A DNA stretch of 64,000 nucleotides from Streptomyces fulvorobeus (GCF_013167895.1 NZ_BLWC01000001.1:2790001-2854000); one strand, 5' to 3'; positions 46,841 through 57,937 are shown, counted from the first letter of the stretch. The notes: generated by a model not told the origin, from the letters alone. Program-made: numbers and translations.

Positions 46841-48901
46841 CTAGCTCTCCGGACGCTCCTCCGGTACCGCCTCCGTCGCCGGGGCGACGTCCTTGGAGGT
46901 GATGTCCTTCGGGGCGATCTCCGCCGGGACGGCCGAACCGTTGGCGGTGGAGACGCCGTTGGTGAGGGCCAGCTCCTTGGGAGAGAGAACCGGCGGCCTC
47001 GTCGACGGCGTACGCCGCGAGGAGCCGGTCCAGGCCGGACGGGCCGGGCGCTTGACGATCGGGGCGAAGATCTCGGCGATCTGCTCCTTGCCGAGCGTCT
47101 CCTTCTCAAGGAGTTCGAGCACGAGGGCGTCGAGGATGTCGCGGTTCTCGACGAGAATCTCCCACGCCTCGTTGTGCGCGGTCTCGATGAGCTTCTTGAC
47201 CTCTTCGTCGACCAGCGCGGCGACCTCTTCCGAGTAGTCGCGCTGGTGACCCATCTCGCGGCCCACGAACGGCTCGGTGTTGTCTCCACCGAACTTGATG
47301 GCGCCGAGCCGCTCGGTCATGCCGTACTGCGTGACCATCGCGCGGGCCGTGGCAGTGGCCTTCTCGATGTCGTTCGCAGCGCCGGTGGTCGGGTCGTGGA
47401 AGACCAGCTCCTCGGCCGCGCGCCCGCCCAGCATGTACGCGAGCTGGTCGAGCATCTCGTTGCGCGTCGTGGAGTACTTGTCCTCTTCCGGAAGCACCAT
47501 CGTGTAACCGAGGGCGCGGCCGCGGGAGAGAATCGTGATCTTGTGGACCGGGTCCGACTGGGGGGAAGCCGCCGCGACCAGGGCGTGTCCGCCCTCGTGG
47601 TACGCGGTGATCTTCTTCTCCTTCTCGGACATGATCCGGGTCCGCTTCTGCGGACCCGCCACGACGCGGTCGATGGCCTCGTCGAGCATGGCGTTGTCGA
47701 TCAGCTTCATGTTGCCGCGCGCCGTGAGGAGCGCGGCTTCGTTCAGCACGTTCGCCAGGTCGGCACCGGTGAAGCCGGGGGTACGGCGGGCGACGGCGTT
47801 GAGATCGACGTCGTCCGTTACCGGCTTGCCCTTCTTGTGCACCTTGAGGATTTCGAGACGGCCCAGCATGTCCGGGCGGTCGACCGCGATCTGCCGGTCG
47901 AAACGTCCCGGGCGCAGCAGGGCCGGGTCGAGGATGTCCGGCCGGTTGGTGGCGGCGATCAGGATGACGCCGCCCTTCACGTCGAAGCCGTCCATCTCGA
48001 CGAGCAGCTGGTTGAGGGTCTGCTCGCGCTCGTCGTGACCGCCGCCCATGCCGGCACCTCGGTGCCGGCCCACGGCGTCGATCTCGTCGACGAAGACGAT
48101 CGCCGGAGCGTTCGCCTTGGCCTGCTCGAAGAGGTCACGCACCCGGGAGGCACCGACACCGACGAACATCTCGACGAAGTCGGAACCGGAGATCGAGTAG
48201 AACGGGACGCCCGCCTCGCCGGCGACCGCACGGGCCAGCAGCGTCTTGCCCGTACCGGGAGGCCCGTACAGCAGGACACCCTTGGGGATCTTGGCGCCGA
48301 CGGCCTGGAACTTCGCCGGCTCCTGGAGGAACTCCTTGATCTCGTGGAGCTCCTCGACCGCCTCGTCCGAGCCCGCCACGTCGGCGAACGTCGTCTTCGG
48401 CGTGTCCTTGGTGATCAGCTTGGCCTTGGACTTGCCGAACTGCATGACCTTGGAACCGCCGCCCTGCATCTGGTTCATCAGAAACAGGAAGACGACCACG
48501 ATCAGGACGAACGGCAGCAGCGAGAGGAGGATCGAGACGAACGGGGACTGCTTCGACGGCGAGACGGTGTAACCCTTCTCGATGTCACCGCTCTCGAACT
48601 TCTGCTGCAGGGTGTCCGCCAGCTCGACGCCCTGGTTGCCGATGTAGCTCGCCTGGAACTTGCTGCCGGACTCGCCCTCGAGCTTCTGGCCGTCCTTCAG
48701 CTCAATCTTGAGAATCTGCTCGTCACCAGTGGTGAGCTTGGCCTGCTCCACCTGGTTCTTACTGATCGCCTGGATCACTTCGCCGGTGTCTACCGTCTTG
48801 TAGCCGCCCGACGAGCCGACGACCTGCATCAACACGACCACGGCGAGGACGGCCAGCACGATCCACATGACCGGCCCACGGAAGTATCGCTTCACGTCCA
48901 T
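46841..48901 (-). CDS. ftsH: ATP-dependent zinc metalloprotease FtsH
   Basis: A 686-residue membrane AAA+ protease that degrades misassembled membrane proteins. Two membrane helices flank a small extracytoplasmic domain ([18 protein letters not shown] and [20 protein letters not shown]). The AAA domain has Walker [21 protein letters not shown], Walker [18 protein letters not shown] and the SRH region [20 protein letters not shown]. The zinc site is [12 protein letters not shown]. The C-terminal tail after about residue 610 is disordered. ATG at 48901. hpt and tilS lie upstream on the same strand. Confidence 0.97.
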   Translation of the reverse strand: MDVKRYFRGPVMWIVLAVLAVVVLMQVVGSSGGYKTVDTGEVIQAISKNQVEQAKLTTGDEQILKIELKDGQKLEGESGSKFQASYIGNQGVELADTLQQKFESGDIEKGYTVSPSKQSPFVSILLSLLPFVLIVVVFLFLMNQMQGGGSKVMQFGKSKAKLITKDTPKTTFADVAGSDEAVEELHEIKEFLQEPAKFQAVGAKIPKGVLLYGPPGTGKTLLARAVAGEAGVPFYSISGSDFVEMFVGVGASRVRDLFEQAKANAPAIVFVDEIDAVGRHRGAGMGGGHDEREQTLNQLLVEMDGFDVKGGVILIAATNRPDILDPALLRPGRFDRQIAVDRPDMLGRLEILKVHKKGKPVTDDVDLNAVARRTPGFTGADLANVLNEAALLTARGNMKLIDNAMLDEAIDRVVAGPQKRTRIMSEKEKKITAYHEGGHALVAAASPQSDPVHKITILSRGRALGYTMVLPEEDKYSTTRNEMLDQLAYMLGGRAAEELVFHDPTTGAANDIEKATATARAMVTQYGMTERLGAIKFGGDNTEPFVGREMGHQRDYSEEVAALVDEEVKKLIETAHNEAWEILVENRDILDALVLELLEKETLGKEQIAEIFAPIVKRPARPAWTGSSRRTPSTRPPVLSPKELALTNGVSTANGSAVPAEIAPKDITSKDVAPATEAVPEERPES

Positions 48902-49120
48902 CCATACGGAGCGAAGACGCCCCGTCCCTCCTGCCCGTAGGTAAATGCTGCTGTGAGAAAAGACTGTTCTTCGGACGGTACCCCAGCATTGTCACCCGCG
49001 ACCGCAGGGGACGTCTGACAAATCCCGCCTTCGAAGCTCCAACGGCGGGAAGCCGGTGAGGGTTCCCCGCCGCCCGCCCGGGTTGGGGCGGAGCGGCCGG
49101 GCAGGGCGGGCGGCCGGGCG

Positions 49121-49675
49121 TCAGCCGCCGTAGACGTGCGGGGCGAGGGTGCCGACGAAGGGGAGGTTGCGGTACTTCTCCGCGTAGTCCAGTCCGTAGC
49201 CGACGACGAACTCGTTGGGGATGTCGAAGCCGATCCACTTCACGTCGATGGCGACCTTCGCGGCGTCCGGCTTGCGCAGCAGGGTGCAGACCTCCAGCGA
49301 CTCGGGTTCGCGCGAGCCCAGGTTGGACAGCAGCCAGGACAGCGTCAGGCCGGAGTCGATGATGTCCTCGACGATCAGGACGTGCTTGCCCTTGATGTCG
49401 GTGTCCAGGTCCTTGAGGATGCGGACGACCCCGGAGGACTGGGTGCCCGCGCCGTACGAGGAGACGGCCATCCAGTCCATCGTGATGGGGGTGGACAGGG
49501 CGCGCGCCAGGTCCGCCATGACCATCACCGCGCCCTTGAGGACGCCGACGAGGAGCAGGTCCCTGCCCGCGTACTCCGCGTCGATCTTCGCGGCCAGCTC
49601 GACGAGCTTCGCGTCGATCTCTTCCTTGGTGAGAAGCACCGACTGAAGGTCGGTGCCCATGTCCTTCTCGTTCAC
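49121..49675 (-). CDS. hpt: hypoxanthine phosphoribosyltransferase
   Basis: A 184-residue purine salvage enzyme that adds PRPP ribose phosphate to hypoxanthine or guanine. Seen are [20 protein letters not shown], the flexible loop [20 protein letters not shown], the PRPP motif [20 protein letters not shown] and [20 protein letters not shown]. The start is GTG at 49675; the ATG five codons later is an alternative. It sits between tilS and ftsH, as in many bacteria. The 219 bases down to ftsH contain a GC-rich stem (CCGCCCGCCC ... GGGCGGGCGG, about 49069-49113). Confidence 0.95.
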   Translation of the reverse strand: MNEKDMGTDLQSVLLTKEEIDAKLVELAAKIDAEYAGRDLLLVGVLKGAVMVMADLARALSTPITMDWMAVSSYGAGTQSSGVVRILKDLDTDIKGKHVLIVEDIIDSGLTLSWLLSNLGSREPESLEVCTLLRKPDAAKVAIDVKWIGFDIPNEFVVGYGLDYAEKYRNLPFVGTLAPHVYGG

Positions 49676-49744
49676 CCGCGTCTCTTTCTTAGCCCGCCGG
49701 TCCAGGGTGGTGCCCCGGGGCCGGCCGGCCGTTTCGCCTGCACT

Positions 49745-50833
49745 TCAGCCGCTTGCGCTACAGCTCTGCCGAATGACCAGTCTGCCACCCTGCCGCTGGG
49801 CTTCGACGCGGCCCGGCAGGTTGATGGCGCGCTGGCCGCGCCAGCCGGTGATGAGACGGTCGACTTCCTCGATGTGGCGGGCGAACAGCGAACCGGCGGG
49901 GGCCCCGGCCTCGATCAGCGCCCGGCGCAGCACCCTGCGGCGCACGGCCGGCGGCAGCATGTGGAGCTTGGCGCACTCCAGCTGCCCGGCGTCGTCGCGT
50001 ACGGAGAGGTCGGCCTCCGCGGCCCAGGTGTCGAGGGCGTCGGCGTCGTCCCGGGAGAGCTGGGCCGTACGGGCGAGGGCTTCGACGACCCCCTTGCCGA
50101 GCGCCTTCTCCAGGGCGGGCAGACCCTCGTGGCGGAGCCGGGAGCGGGTGTAGGCCGGGTCGATGTTGTGCGGGTCGTCCCAGACGGGCAGGGCCTGGAC
50201 CAGGCACGCCTTGCGGGCGGTCTGCCGGTCGAGCTGGAGGAAGGGGCGCCGGTAGCGGCCCGCGGGCCCTGACGCGGCGGCCATCCCGGACAGGGAGCGG
50301 ATGCCGGAGCCGCGGGCGAGGCCCAGCAGGACGGTCTCCGCCTGGTCGTCGCGGGTGTGGCCCAGCAGGACCGCCGCGGCGCCGTGGCGCTCGGCCGCCG
50401 CGTCCAGGGCCGCGTAACGCGCGTCCCTGGCGGCGGCTTCCGGGCCGCCCTCGCGGCCGACGTGTACGGCGACCGCTTCGACCGGGTCGAGGTCCATGTA
50501 GCCGAGCCGGGTGACGACCTCGGCGGCGCGCAGGGCCGAGCCGGGCTGGAGGTTGTGGTCGACGGTGATCCCGCCGGCCCGCACGGCGAGCTTGCGGGCC
50601 TCGAAGGCGAGGGCGGAGGCGAGGGCCATGGAGTCGGCGCCGCCGGAGCATGCCACGAGCACGAGCGGGGTGTCGGGCCGTTCGGGAAGTGCGGAGCGCC
50701 GTGCGCCGGCGCCGGCTTCGGCGAACTCGGCGCGGCCGGTCTTGTCGGTGTGACGGTCGTACTCGGTGAGTACGTCGTGGAGTACGCGGCGGACCGCCAG
50801 GCGTATCGCCGCGACCGCAGGATGGGGACCCAT
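49745..50833 (-). CDS. tilS: tRNA(Ile)-lysidine synthase
   Basis: A 362-residue TilS that attaches lysine to C34 of the AUA-reading isoleucine tRNA. The PP-loop is [20 protein letters not shown]. Other blocks are [60 protein letters not shown] and [20 protein letters not shown]. The ATG at 50833 has AAGGG upstream; the longer frame to 50899 adds an atypical Pro-rich piece. It has the short C-terminal form without the extra E. coli domains. Confidence 0.93.
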   Translation of the reverse strand: MGPHPAVAAIRLAVRRVLHDVLTEYDRHTDKTGRAEFAEAGAGARRSALPERPDTPLVLVACSGGADSMALASALAFEARKLAVRAGGITVDHNLQPGSALRAAEVVTRLGYMDLDPVEAVAVHVGREGGPEAAARDARYAALDAAAERHGAAAVLLGHTRDDQAETVLLGLARGSGIRSLSGMAAASGPAGRYRRPFLQLDRQTARKACLVQALPVWDDPHNIDPAYTRSRLRHEGLPALEKALGKGVVEALARTAQLSRDDADALDTWAAEADLSVRDDAGQLECAKLHMLPPAVRRRVLRRALIEAGAPAGSLFARHIEEVDRLITGWRGQRAINLPGRVEAQRQGGRLVIRQSCSASG

Positions 50834-51021
50834 GTCCGGTGCCCTTCGTGAAGGATTTTCGGGGGGTGCCTCCGGGGGACAGAACGTGAGTCCTGTCACT
50901 CAGAGTGCGTCGATGGTGACAGAGCCGAGCTGTTCATCGAGCATTGCACGCCTTCCCATGCCCCTATGGTCCCTCGGATGGGTGATAGATGGGGCTTCTT
51001 CGGCCTGCGGTCGGGGCGGGA

Positions 51022-52155
51022 TCACGCCTCTGGCTTACGGTGCACCCTCGCGATCCACTCCGCCGGTGCGGCGATCTCCGCCTTGGTGGGGAGGGTGTTG
51101 GGTGAGGTCCAGACCCGGTTGAAGCCGTCCATACCGACCTCCCGGACCACGGCACTGACGAAACGCTCGCCGTCGCGGTACTGACGGAGCTTGGCGTCGA
51201 GCCCCAGGAGCCTGCGCAACGCCTGGTCCAGGCGTCCCGCGCCCCGGGCCCTGCGCTGCTGGAACTTCTCCCGGATCTCGGCCACGGAGCCGACGACCTC
51301 GGGCCCCACGCCGTCCATCACGAAGTCCGCGTGCCCTTCGAGCAGGGACATCACCGCGGTGAGGCGGCCGAGAATCTCCCGCTGGGCGGGCGTCTGGACG
51401 ATCTCGACGAGGCTGCGGCCCTGATCGCCCTCCTCGCCCTCGGGGCGGCCGGCACCGGAGAGCGACTGGGCGGCCTCGCGCAGGCGCTCCAGGACGGTCA
51501 TCGGATCGACGTCCGTCTCGTCCAGGAACGACTGGATCTCGCCCTTCAGGTGGTCGCGGAGCCACGGCACGCCGGTGAACTGGGTGCGGTGCGTCTCCTC
51601 GTGCAGCGCGACCCACAGCCTGAAGTCGTGCGGGTTCACCTCGAGTTCGCGCTCGACGTGGACGATGTTGGGGGCGACGAGCAGCAGGCGGCCGCCACCC
51701 TTGGCGGAGGCCGGGAGTTCGCGGGTGGCCGGGGCGAACGTCTCGTACTGCCCCAGCACCCGGGAGGCGAGGAACGACAGCAGCATGCCCAGCTCGACGC
51801 CGGTCACCTTGCCGCCGACCGCGCCCAGCACGGCGCCACCGGGGCCGCCGGAGCGCCGGTCCTGCATCTTCCCCAGCAGGGGGCGCAGCAGTTCCCGGAA
51901 GCCCGCGACATTGGCCCTGATCCAGCCGGCCCGGTCGACGACCAGGACCGGGGTGTCCTCCGGTTCGGCCCCCTCCGGGATCATCCGGGTGAAGGAACGG
52001 ACGTGCTCCTCCGAAGCCTTGGCATGCCGGCGGAGCTCCGCGACGACGGCGCGGGCCTCCTCACGGCTGATCTCGGGCCCGGGCCGCACGAGCCGGGTCG
52101 CGGTCGCCACCGCGAGATTCCAGTCGACCATCTCGGCACCACCGATGCTCGTCAT
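51022..52155 (-). CDS. zinc-dependent metalloprotease of the DUF2342/zincin_2 family
   Basis: A 377-residue actinobacterial zincin with the motif LWVALHEETHRTQFTGVPWL, an HExxH variant. Other family blocks are VDWNLAVATATRLVRPGPEI, GVELGMLLSFLASRVLGQYE, LLLVAPNIVHVERELEVNPH and LEGHADFVMDGVGPEVVGSV, the last supplying a third metal ligand. No signal peptide is seen, so it is probably cytoplasmic. Some databases label this family as associated with coenzyme F420 synthesis, without firm proof. It lies upstream of tilS on the same strand, 188 bases away. Confidence 0.87.
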   Translation of the reverse strand: MTSIGGAEMVDWNLAVATATRLVRPGPEISREEARAVVAELRRHAKASEEHVRSFTRMIPEGAEPEDTPVLVVDRAGWIRANVAGFRELLRPLLGKMQDRRSGGPGGAVLGAVGGKVTGVELGMLLSFLASRVLGQYETFAPATRELPASAKGGGRLLLVAPNIVHVERELEVNPHDFRLWVALHEETHRTQFTGVPWLRDHLKGEIQSFLDETDVDPMTVLERLREAAQSLSGAGRPEGEEGDQGRSLVEIVQTPAQREILGRLTAVMSLLEGHADFVMDGVGPEVVGSVAEIREKFQQRRARGAGRLDQALRRLLGLDAKLRQYRDGERFVSAVVREVGMDGFNRVWTSPNTLPTKAEIAAPAEWIARVHRKPEA

Positions 52156-52204
52156 GCGTCAACCGTACGTGAGGGTGCCGCCCTGTGGAGGGGTGTTGGG
52201 CCGC

Positions 52205-53689
52205 TCACCGGGGGCCTTCGACGAGAGTGGTGGCCAGGGTGTCGAGCGCGGACTGGGCCGCGGACGGGGATGTCGTGCCGGTGGCGAGGAAGGCGAACGC
52301 CAGGAGCCGGCCCCGCGTGTCGACGACGGTTCCGGCGAGCGTGTTCACCCCCGTGAGGGTGCCGGTCTTGGCCCGGATCAGGCCGGTGCCCCGGGACTTC
52401 TCCGAGTAGCGGCCCTTGAGGGTGCCGTTGAATCCGGCGACCGGGAGCCCCGTGAGAACGGGCCGGAGTTCGGGGTGGGCGGGGTCGGCGGCGACGGCCA
52501 GGAGGCCGGCCAGCAGGGCGGCGGACACCCGGTCCGCGCGGTCGAGGCCGCTGCCGTCCGCGAGGTTCGCGCCGGCCGTCGGCAGGCCCAGCTTCTTCAA
52601 CTGCGCCGTGACCGCCCGCCTGCCGCCCGCGAAGTCGGCCCGCTCACCGGTCGCCAGGGCGGTCTCGCGGACGAGGGCCTCGGCGATGTCGTTGTCACTG
52701 TTGGTCAGAGCCCGCTCCACGAGTGCGGACAGCGGCTTCGAGCGGTGGGTGGCGACCGTGCGGGACTTGGCGGGGGCCCGGTGGCGGGTGGGTGCGGCCT
52801 CGACGCCGATCCCGGCCTTGTCGAGCAGACCGGCGAAGGTGTGCGCGGCGTCCCCCGCCGGGTCGGCGGTACGCGGGGCGGGGCCGTAGGACGAGCCGTC
52901 GAGCCGGCCCTCGTCGATCATGAGGGCACTGACGGGGGCGATGTTCTCGTTGGGGCCGATGGGGTGAAGCGGGGGCCCGGTGTAGCGGGAGGTGTCGTAG
53001 GTGAGCGCCACGGTGCTCACCTCCTGCTCCCGCAGGGCGTCCACCGCCTCGGCGGCGAGACGGCGCAGGTCCGCCCTGGCGAGGGTGGGGTCGCCGCCGC
53101 CGACGAGCGTCAGGGTCCGCGAGTCCGCCGACGCCCGCACGGTCGTGGCGATGCGGTGGTCGGGGCCGAGCGCCCGGAGCGCGGCGACGGTCGTGGCGAT
53201 CTTCACCGTGGAGGCGGGCGTCATCGGGGTGCCGGTGCCCTGCCCGTACAGCCGCTCCCCGGTGGCCGTGTCGATGACGGCTCCGGTGGGGCGGGAGCCG
53301 AGGGCGGGGCCGTTCAGGAGGGGCCCCAGGAGGGCGGTGAGGCCGGCGGCGTCCCGGGACGCCGTCCGGGTGCCGGGGCCGCCGAGGGCGGTGAGCACGG
53401 CGGGGGCGCTGGGCGCGGGCTCCGGAACGCCGGACGCGGTGCGCCCGTGATGTGCGCCACCTGTACGTTCCTGGGCGACCACCCGGTCCCGCTCGGCCTT
53501 ACGCTGACCGGAGTCCCAGGGACCCGCGGCGACGACGGCGCCGGTGGCCACGAGCACTCCGAGCACCGCGGAGCCTGCTACGAACCCCCGGCCGCCCGAC
53601 CCGGTCAGCCGTCTGCGGTTCTTCGGGTCTCTCAGCCTGTCCCACAGGTCCGACGGACGGATCGACGGTCTTTCCACCGGCTCGGCCAC
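52205..53689 (-). CDS. dacB: D-alanyl-D-alanine carboxypeptidase/endopeptidase (PBP4, S13 family)
   Basis: A low-molecular-weight penicillin-binding protein of about 494 residues that trims peptidoglycan side chains outside the membrane. A signal-anchor helix [20 protein letters not shown] follows a short cytoplasmic start. The active-site boxes are all present: SxxK in [13 protein letters not shown], SxN in [20 protein letters not shown] and KTG in [20 protein letters not shown]. The GTG at 53689 is chosen because it leaves room for the divergent ppa promoter; in-frame starts at 53719 and 53734 are possible. Confidence 0.93.
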   Translation of the reverse strand: MAEPVERPSIRPSDLWDRLRDPKNRRRLTGSGGRGFVAGSAVLGVLVATGAVVAAGPWDSGQRKAERDRVVAQERTGGAHHGRTASGVPEPAPSAPAVLTALGGPGTRTASRDAAGLTALLGPLLNGPALGSRPTGAVIDTATGERLYGQGTGTPMTPASTVKIATTVAALRALGPDHRIATTVRASADSRTLTLVGGGDPTLARADLRRLAAEAVDALREQEVSTVALTYDTSRYTGPPLHPIGPNENIAPVSALMIDEGRLDGSSYGPAPRTADPAGDAAHTFAGLLDKAGIGVEAAPTRHRAPAKSRTVATHRSKPLSALVERALTNSDNDIAEALVRETALATGERADFAGGRRAVTAQLKKLGLPTAGANLADGSGLDRADRVSAALLAGLLAVAADPAHPELRPVLTGLPVAGFNGTLKGRYSEKSRGTGLIRAKTGTLTGVNTLAGTVVDTRGRLLAFAFLATGTTSPSAAQSALDTLATTLVEGPR

Positions 53690-53775
53690 CGTTGACCAGC
53701 CCCTTTCGCGAGCACCCATCTGCGTGGGGGACACTTAACCACCAGTCGTATGTGTTGATCATGGAGGAGCCACCC

Positions 53776-54270
53776 GTGGAGTTCGACGTCGTTATCGAGA
53801 TCCCTAAGGGTTCGCGGAACAAGTACGAGGTGGACCACGAGACCGGCCGGATCCGCCTGGACCGTCGACTCTTCACCTCGACCAGCTACCCGGCCGACTA
53901 CGGCTTCGTCGAGAACACCCTCGGCGAGGACGGCGACCCGCTGGACGCTCTCGTCATTCTGGAGGAGCCGACCTTCCCCGGCTGCCTCATCAAGTGCCGT
54001 GCCATCGGTATGTTCCGCATGACGGACGAGGCCGGCGGCGACGACAAGCTGCTGTGCGTCCCGGCGTCCGACCCCCGGGTGGAGCACCTGCGCGACATCC
54101 ACCACGTGTCGGAGTTCGACCGTCTGGAGATCCAGCACTTCTTCGAGGTCTACAAGGACCTGGAGCCCGGCAAGTCCGTCGAGGGCGCCGACTGGGTGGG
54201 CCGCACCGAGGCCGAGGCCGAGATCGAGGCGTCGTACAAGCGTCTTGAGGCGCAGGGCGGCGCGCACTGA
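53776..54270 (+). CDS. ppa: inorganic diphosphatase
   Basis: A 164-residue family I soluble pyrophosphatase that pulls biosynthetic reactions forward by splitting PPi. The start [19 protein letters not shown] and the signature [18 protein letters not shown], with its metal-binding aspartates, are intact. GGAGGA at 53763-53768 fixes the GTG at 53776; the ATG at 53761 is part of the ribosome site. It is followed by a strong terminator. Confidence 0.97.
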   Translation: MEFDVVIEIPKGSRNKYEVDHETGRIRLDRRLFTSTSYPADYGFVENTLGEDGDPLDALVILEEPTFPGCLIKCRAIGMFRMTDEAGGDDKLLCVPASDPRVEHLRDIHHVSEFDRLEIQHFFEVYKDLEPGKSVEGADWVGRTEAEAEIEASYKRLEAQGGAH

Positions 54271-54319
54271 CGTAGCACTTCCGGTTCCGCTCGGGCAGTT
54301 GGTCCGGGCGGCCGGTGAG

Positions 54320-54355
54320 GCGGGGCGGCACACCTTCACCGGTGTGCCGCCCCGC
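54320..54355 (+). terminator. terminator after ppa
   Basis: Perfect 15-base arms GCGGGGCGGCACACC (54320-54334) and GGTGTGCCGCCCCGC (54341-54355) with a six-base loop, 50 bases after the ppa stop codon. TTCGCG follows. Confidence 0.85.
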
Positions 54356-54447
54356 TTCGCGTCCTGAGCCATGTCCGTGCACATACTGGGCACGAGACAG
54401 AGCCCTGGGCGCAGCCGAGGAAGCGAGCCGAAGAAAAGCGAGGTCGA

Positions 54448-56148
54448 GTGGTGGCGGAACAGGGCGGTCCTGAGGACCAGAAGCCCCAGTCCGACGAGGC
54501 ACACAGTGCCTTCGAGCCACCCAGGGGCGTGGGCCAGCCCGCCGCTCCCGTCGACGACGACCACCCGTCGTCGGAGTTCGCTCTTCCGACCGGTCTGCAC
54601 ACCGACCCGTCGGTGGCGTCCGGTTCGGGTTCCGGTACGGGTTCCGGTTCCGGCTCGGACACCCTGACGTCCGCCTTCGTGCCGCCGCGCGCCTACAGCA
54701 CCCAGCACGCGCCGCCCGCTTTCACCCCGGCACACGGCAGCCCGATGGTCGGGCTGACGAAGGAGGCGCCCTGGCAGGACCGGATGCGCACGATGCTCCG
54801 GATGCCGGTGACCGAGCGGCCCGCCCCGGAGATCGTCCAGAAGACGGACGACACCGGCCCCGCCGTACCGCGCGTGCTCGACCTGACCCTGCGTATCGGG
54901 GAGTTGCTGCTGGCGGGCGGCGAGGGGGCCGAGGACGTCGAGGCCGCCATGTTCGCGGTGACGCGTTCGTACGGCCTGGACAGGTCCGAGCCGACCGTCA
55001 CCTTCACCCTGCTGTCCATCTCGCACCAGCCGTCGCTGGTCGACGACCCCGTCACGGCGAGCCGGACCGTACGCCGCCGCGGCACGGACTACACCCGGCT
55101 GGCCGCCGTGTTCCGGCTGGTCGACGACATCACCAGGGAGGACGTCGAGGTCTCCCTGGAGGACGCGTACGGGCGCCTCGCCGAGATCCGCCGCAACCGG
55201 CATCCGTACCCCGGCTGGGTGCTGACGTGCGCTGCCGGTCTGCTGGCCGGTTCGGCTTCGGTGCTGGTCGGCGGTGGGTTCCTGGTCTTCGTCGTGGCGG
55301 CGGCCGGGGCGATGCTCGGGGACCGGCTGGCGTGGCTCTGCGCGGGGCGCGGGCTGCCGGAGTTCTACCAGTTCCTGGTCGCGGCGATGCCGCCCGCGGC
55401 GATGGGCGTCCTGCTGACGATGACCCACTCCACGGACATCCGCCCCTCCGCGGTGATCACCGGTGGGCTGTTCGCGCTGCTGCCGGGGCGGGCGCTGGTG
55501 GCGGGGGTGCAGGACGGCCTGACCGGCTACTACATCACCGCGGCGGCCCGGCTCCTGGAAGTCATGTACTTCTTCATCGGCATCGTCACCGGGGTGCTGC
55601 TGATCCTGTATCTGGGCGTCCAGCTGGGGGTCGGGCTGAATCCCGAGGCGCGCTTCGTGGCCGTCGACCGGCCCGTGCTCCAGATCCTGGCGTCGATGGC
55701 GCTGAGCCTGGCCTTCGCGGTGCTGCTCCAGCAGGAGCGCTCCACCGTGCTGATGGTCACGCTCAACGGGGGTGTCGCCTGGATCATCTACGGGGCGATG
55801 GCCCGGACGGGTGATATCTCCCCGGTCGCGGCGACGGCGGTGGCGGCCGGCGTGGTGGGGCTTTTCGGCCAGTTGTTCTCGCGCTACCGGTACACCTCGT
55901 CGCTGCCGTTCATCACGGCGGCGATCGGGCCGCTGCTGCCGGGCTCCGCGACGTACTTCGGTCTGCTGGGTGTCGCCCAGGGGGAGCTGGACGCGGGCCT
56001 CGGCTCCCTGTCGACCGCGGTGGCGACGGCGCTGGCCATCGCGATCGGGGTGAACCTGGGAAGCGAGATCTCGCGGCTGTTCATGCGGGTGCCCGGCGCC
56101 GTCGGGGGCGCCGGGCGCCGCGCGGCCAAGCGGACGCGCGGCTTCTGA
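54448..56148 (+). CDS. threonine/serine exporter ThrE-family protein
   Basis: A 566-residue membrane exporter. The first 140 residues are a disordered cytoplasmic head with a Gly/Ser dipeptide repeat. The ThrE N-terminal domain then reads VPRVLDLTLRIGELLLAGGE, GAEDVEAAMFAVTRSYGLDR and TFTLLSISHQPSLVDDPVT, followed by about ten membrane helices (from VLTCAAGLLAGSASVLVGGG). Known relatives export threonine and serine. Two adjacent GTGs (54448, 54451) could start it; the first is used. Confidence 0.92.
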   Translation: MVAEQGGPEDQKPQSDEAHSAFEPPRGVGQPAAPVDDDHPSSEFALPTGLHTDPSVASGSGSGTGSGSGSDTLTSAFVPPRAYSTQHAPPAFTPAHGSPMVGLTKEAPWQDRMRTMLRMPVTERPAPEIVQKTDDTGPAVPRVLDLTLRIGELLLAGGEGAEDVEAAMFAVTRSYGLDRSEPTVTFTLLSISHQPSLVDDPVTASRTVRRRGTDYTRLAAVFRLVDDITREDVEVSLEDAYGRLAEIRRNRHPYPGWVLTCAAGLLAGSASVLVGGGFLVFVVAAAGAMLGDRLAWLCAGRGLPEFYQFLVAAMPPAAMGVLLTMTHSTDIRPSAVITGGLFALLPGRALVAGVQDGLTGYYITAAARLLEVMYFFIGIVTGVLLILYLGVQLGVGLNPEARFVAVDRPVLQILASMALSLAFAVLLQQERSTVLMVTLNGGVAWIIYGAMARTGDISPVAATAVAAGVVGLFGQLFSRYRYTSSLPFITAAIGPLLPGSATYFGLLGVAQGELDAGLGSLSTAVATALAIAIGVNLGSEISRLFMRVPGAVGGAGRRAAKRTRGF

Positions 56149-56167
56149 GCCGGTGGGGCGGGCCGGG

Positions 56168-56938
56168 TCAGCGCTTGGCGTGCCTGCCGCGACCGGACGA
56201 GGGGTTGCCGCCTGCGGCCGGACCGCCGCCGGGGTTGCCGCCGCCCGGGTGGCCGCCGCCCGGGTGTTCGGGACCGCCGGAGTGCCCGGGGCCGTCCTGC
56301 CGGCGCACGGGCTCCTTCTTCGACTTGCCGCGTGCGCGCAGGAACTCGACCGCGATCGGCAGCACGGAGAGAAGCACGATCAGGATGAGGATCATCTCGA
56401 TGTGCTCGTGCACGAAGTCGATCTTGCCGAGCATGGCACCGAGGACGGTGACGCCGACGCCCCAGAGGATGCCGCCGACGATGTTGTACGTGATGAACGA
56501 GCGGTAGTTCATCCGGCTCACACCGGCGATGATCGGCGTGAACGTACGCACCACCGGCACGAAGCGGGCCAGGACCAGCGACTTCGGGCCGTACTTCTCG
56601 AAGAAGTCATGGGCCTTCTCGACGTTCTCCTGCTTGAAGAGGCGGGAGTCCGGGCGGGTGAAGAGGGCGGGGCCCACCTTCCGGCCGAAGAGGTAGCCGA
56701 CCTGGTCACCTATGATCGCGGCCAGCGCGACCAGGGTGCAGACGAGCCACAGGGGGGTCGTCAGCTTCCCGGTCGTCACCAGCAGACCCGTGGTGAACAG
56801 CAGGGAGTCGCCGGGCAGGAAGAAGCCGATCAGCAGACCGGACTCGGCGAAGACGATGGCGAGGACGCCGATCAGACCGAACTGGTTGATCAGATAGTCC
56901 GGGTCCAGCCAGCTCGGGCCGAGCGCAAGCGTATTCAA
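56168..56938 (-). CDS. DedA-family membrane protein
   Basis: A 256-residue DedA/SNARE-associated protein; the family is now linked to recycling of undecaprenyl-phosphate and other lipid carriers. Core motifs are LAIVFAESGLLIGFFLPGDS, GDQVGYLFGRKVGPALF, FFEKYGPKSLVLARFVPVVR (with the conserved Arg) and FTPIIAGVSRMNYRSFITYN. The C-terminal 50 residues are a Gly/Pro/His-rich tail. There is no ATG or GTG near the conserved N-terminus. TTG at 56938, with GGAG nine bases upstream, is the best start; another TTG lies at 56986. Confidence 0.9.
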   Translation of the reverse strand: MNTLALGPSWLDPDYLINQFGLIGVLAIVFAESGLLIGFFLPGDSLLFTTGLLVTTGKLTTPLWLVCTLVALAAIIGDQVGYLFGRKVGPALFTRPDSRLFKQENVEKAHDFFEKYGPKSLVLARFVPVVRTFTPIIAGVSRMNYRSFITYNIVGGILWGVGVTVLGAMLGKIDFVHEHIEMILILIVLLSVLPIAVEFLRARGKSKKEPVRRQDGPGHSGGPEHPGGGHPGGGNPGGGPAAGGNPSSGRGRHAKR

Positions 56939-57089
56939 GGGTCCGGGCTCCAGGATCGATCGATGGCGGCTGCGTGGCCGCCCCAAGCTATCAACGCTGC
57001 GGGGCGCCTCCGGGTTCCAGGGGCGCGAGCGGAAATAGTGAGGACGCGAACCGGGGCAAAGCCGCCCCCGGAAGGCGGGTGCTCACCGG

Positions 57090-57131
57090 TACGGCGGGCG
57101 GGGGCCGTGCGGCACGCCCCCGCCCGCCGTA
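57090..57131 (-). terminator. terminator after the TipA-like regulator
   Basis: Perfect 16-base arms TACGGCGGGCGGGGGC (57090-57105) and GCCCCCGCCCGCCGTA (57116-57131) with a ten-base loop, starting ten bases beyond the stop codon of the MerR-type gene. Confidence 0.82.
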
Positions 57132-57141
57132 TCCGCAGGTC

Positions 57142-57900
57142 CTACGCCCGCCGTTCGGCGTTGGCTTCGATGGCGTCCCGCAGATGCTCGGCCAGGCCGG
57201 GCCTGATCGACTCGTAGTAGGCGCGGAACCGCGGGTCCGCGACGTACATCTCGCCCAGGCCCCGGTGGATCGTGAGCGTGCAGTCGTAGAACCAGGTGGT
57301 GATGTGCTGCCGGTGGGCCTCGGCCAGGTCCATCGCCCGCTCGCCGGTGGCCGGCTCACCCGCCTCCATCAGCGCGTCGTAGCGCTTCCCCCAGCCGGCG
57401 GCCTCCGCCCGCATCCGCTTCCAGTCATCCTTCGTGTGGCGGGCGACACGGCGCTGGGACTCGGCGTAGGTCTCGGTGCCGCCCCAGCGGCGCTGGGACT
57501 CCTGCGCGTACTCCTCCGGGTCCGCGCCCCCGAAGACCTCGAACTTCTCCTCGGGTGTGAGATCGATACCCATCCTCTTCGCCTCCATGGCTGTTTCGAC
57601 GGCGGCGGCCATCTTCCGCAGTGCGGCGATCCGTTCGGACAGCAGCGCGTGCCGGCGCCGCAGGTGTTCCCGCGGGTCCGCTTCCGGATCGTCGAGCAGG
57701 ACCGCGATGTCGTCGAGCGGGAAGCCGAGCTCCCGGTAGAACAGGATCTGCTGCAACCGGTCGAGGTCCCCGTCGTCGTAGCGGCGGTGGCCCGCGTGGC
57801 TGCGCCCGCAGGGTGACAGCAGGCCGATTCCGTCGTAGTGGTGCAGTGTGCGCACCGTGATCCCGGCGAACCCGGCGACCTGGCCCACGGAGTAGTCCAC
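57142..57900 (-). CDS. MerR-family TipAL-like drug-sensing regulator
   Basis: A 252-residue regulator, almost the size of S. lividans TipAL (253). The N-terminal MerR winged helix is DYSVGQVAGFAGITVRTLHH, then SHAGHRRYDDGDLDRLQQIL. A long dimerisation coiled coil follows, and then the TipAS antibiotic-binding domain (WFYDCTLTIHRGLGEMYVAD, FRAYYESIRPGLAEHLRDAI). TipAL binds thiopeptides covalently through a cysteine and activates its own promoter; the cysteine of WFYDC is a candidate for that role. The GTG at 57900 has GGGGAG upstream. A matching 19-bp-spacer promoter is just upstream. Confidence 0.92.
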   Translation of the reverse strand: MDYSVGQVAGFAGITVRTLHHYDGIGLLSPCGRSHAGHRRYDDGDLDRLQQILFYRELGFPLDDIAVLLDDPEADPREHLRRRHALLSERIAALRKMAAAVETAMEAKRMGIDLTPEEKFEVFGGADPEEYAQESQRRWGGTETYAESQRRVARHTKDDWKRMRAEAAGWGKRYDALMEAGEPATGERAMDLAEAHRQHITTWFYDCTLTIHRGLGEMYVADPRFRAYYESIRPGLAEHLRDAIEANAERRA

Positions 57901-57937
57901 GGCTCCCCGCTCCCTTCTGTGGCTCGGTACGTCACCC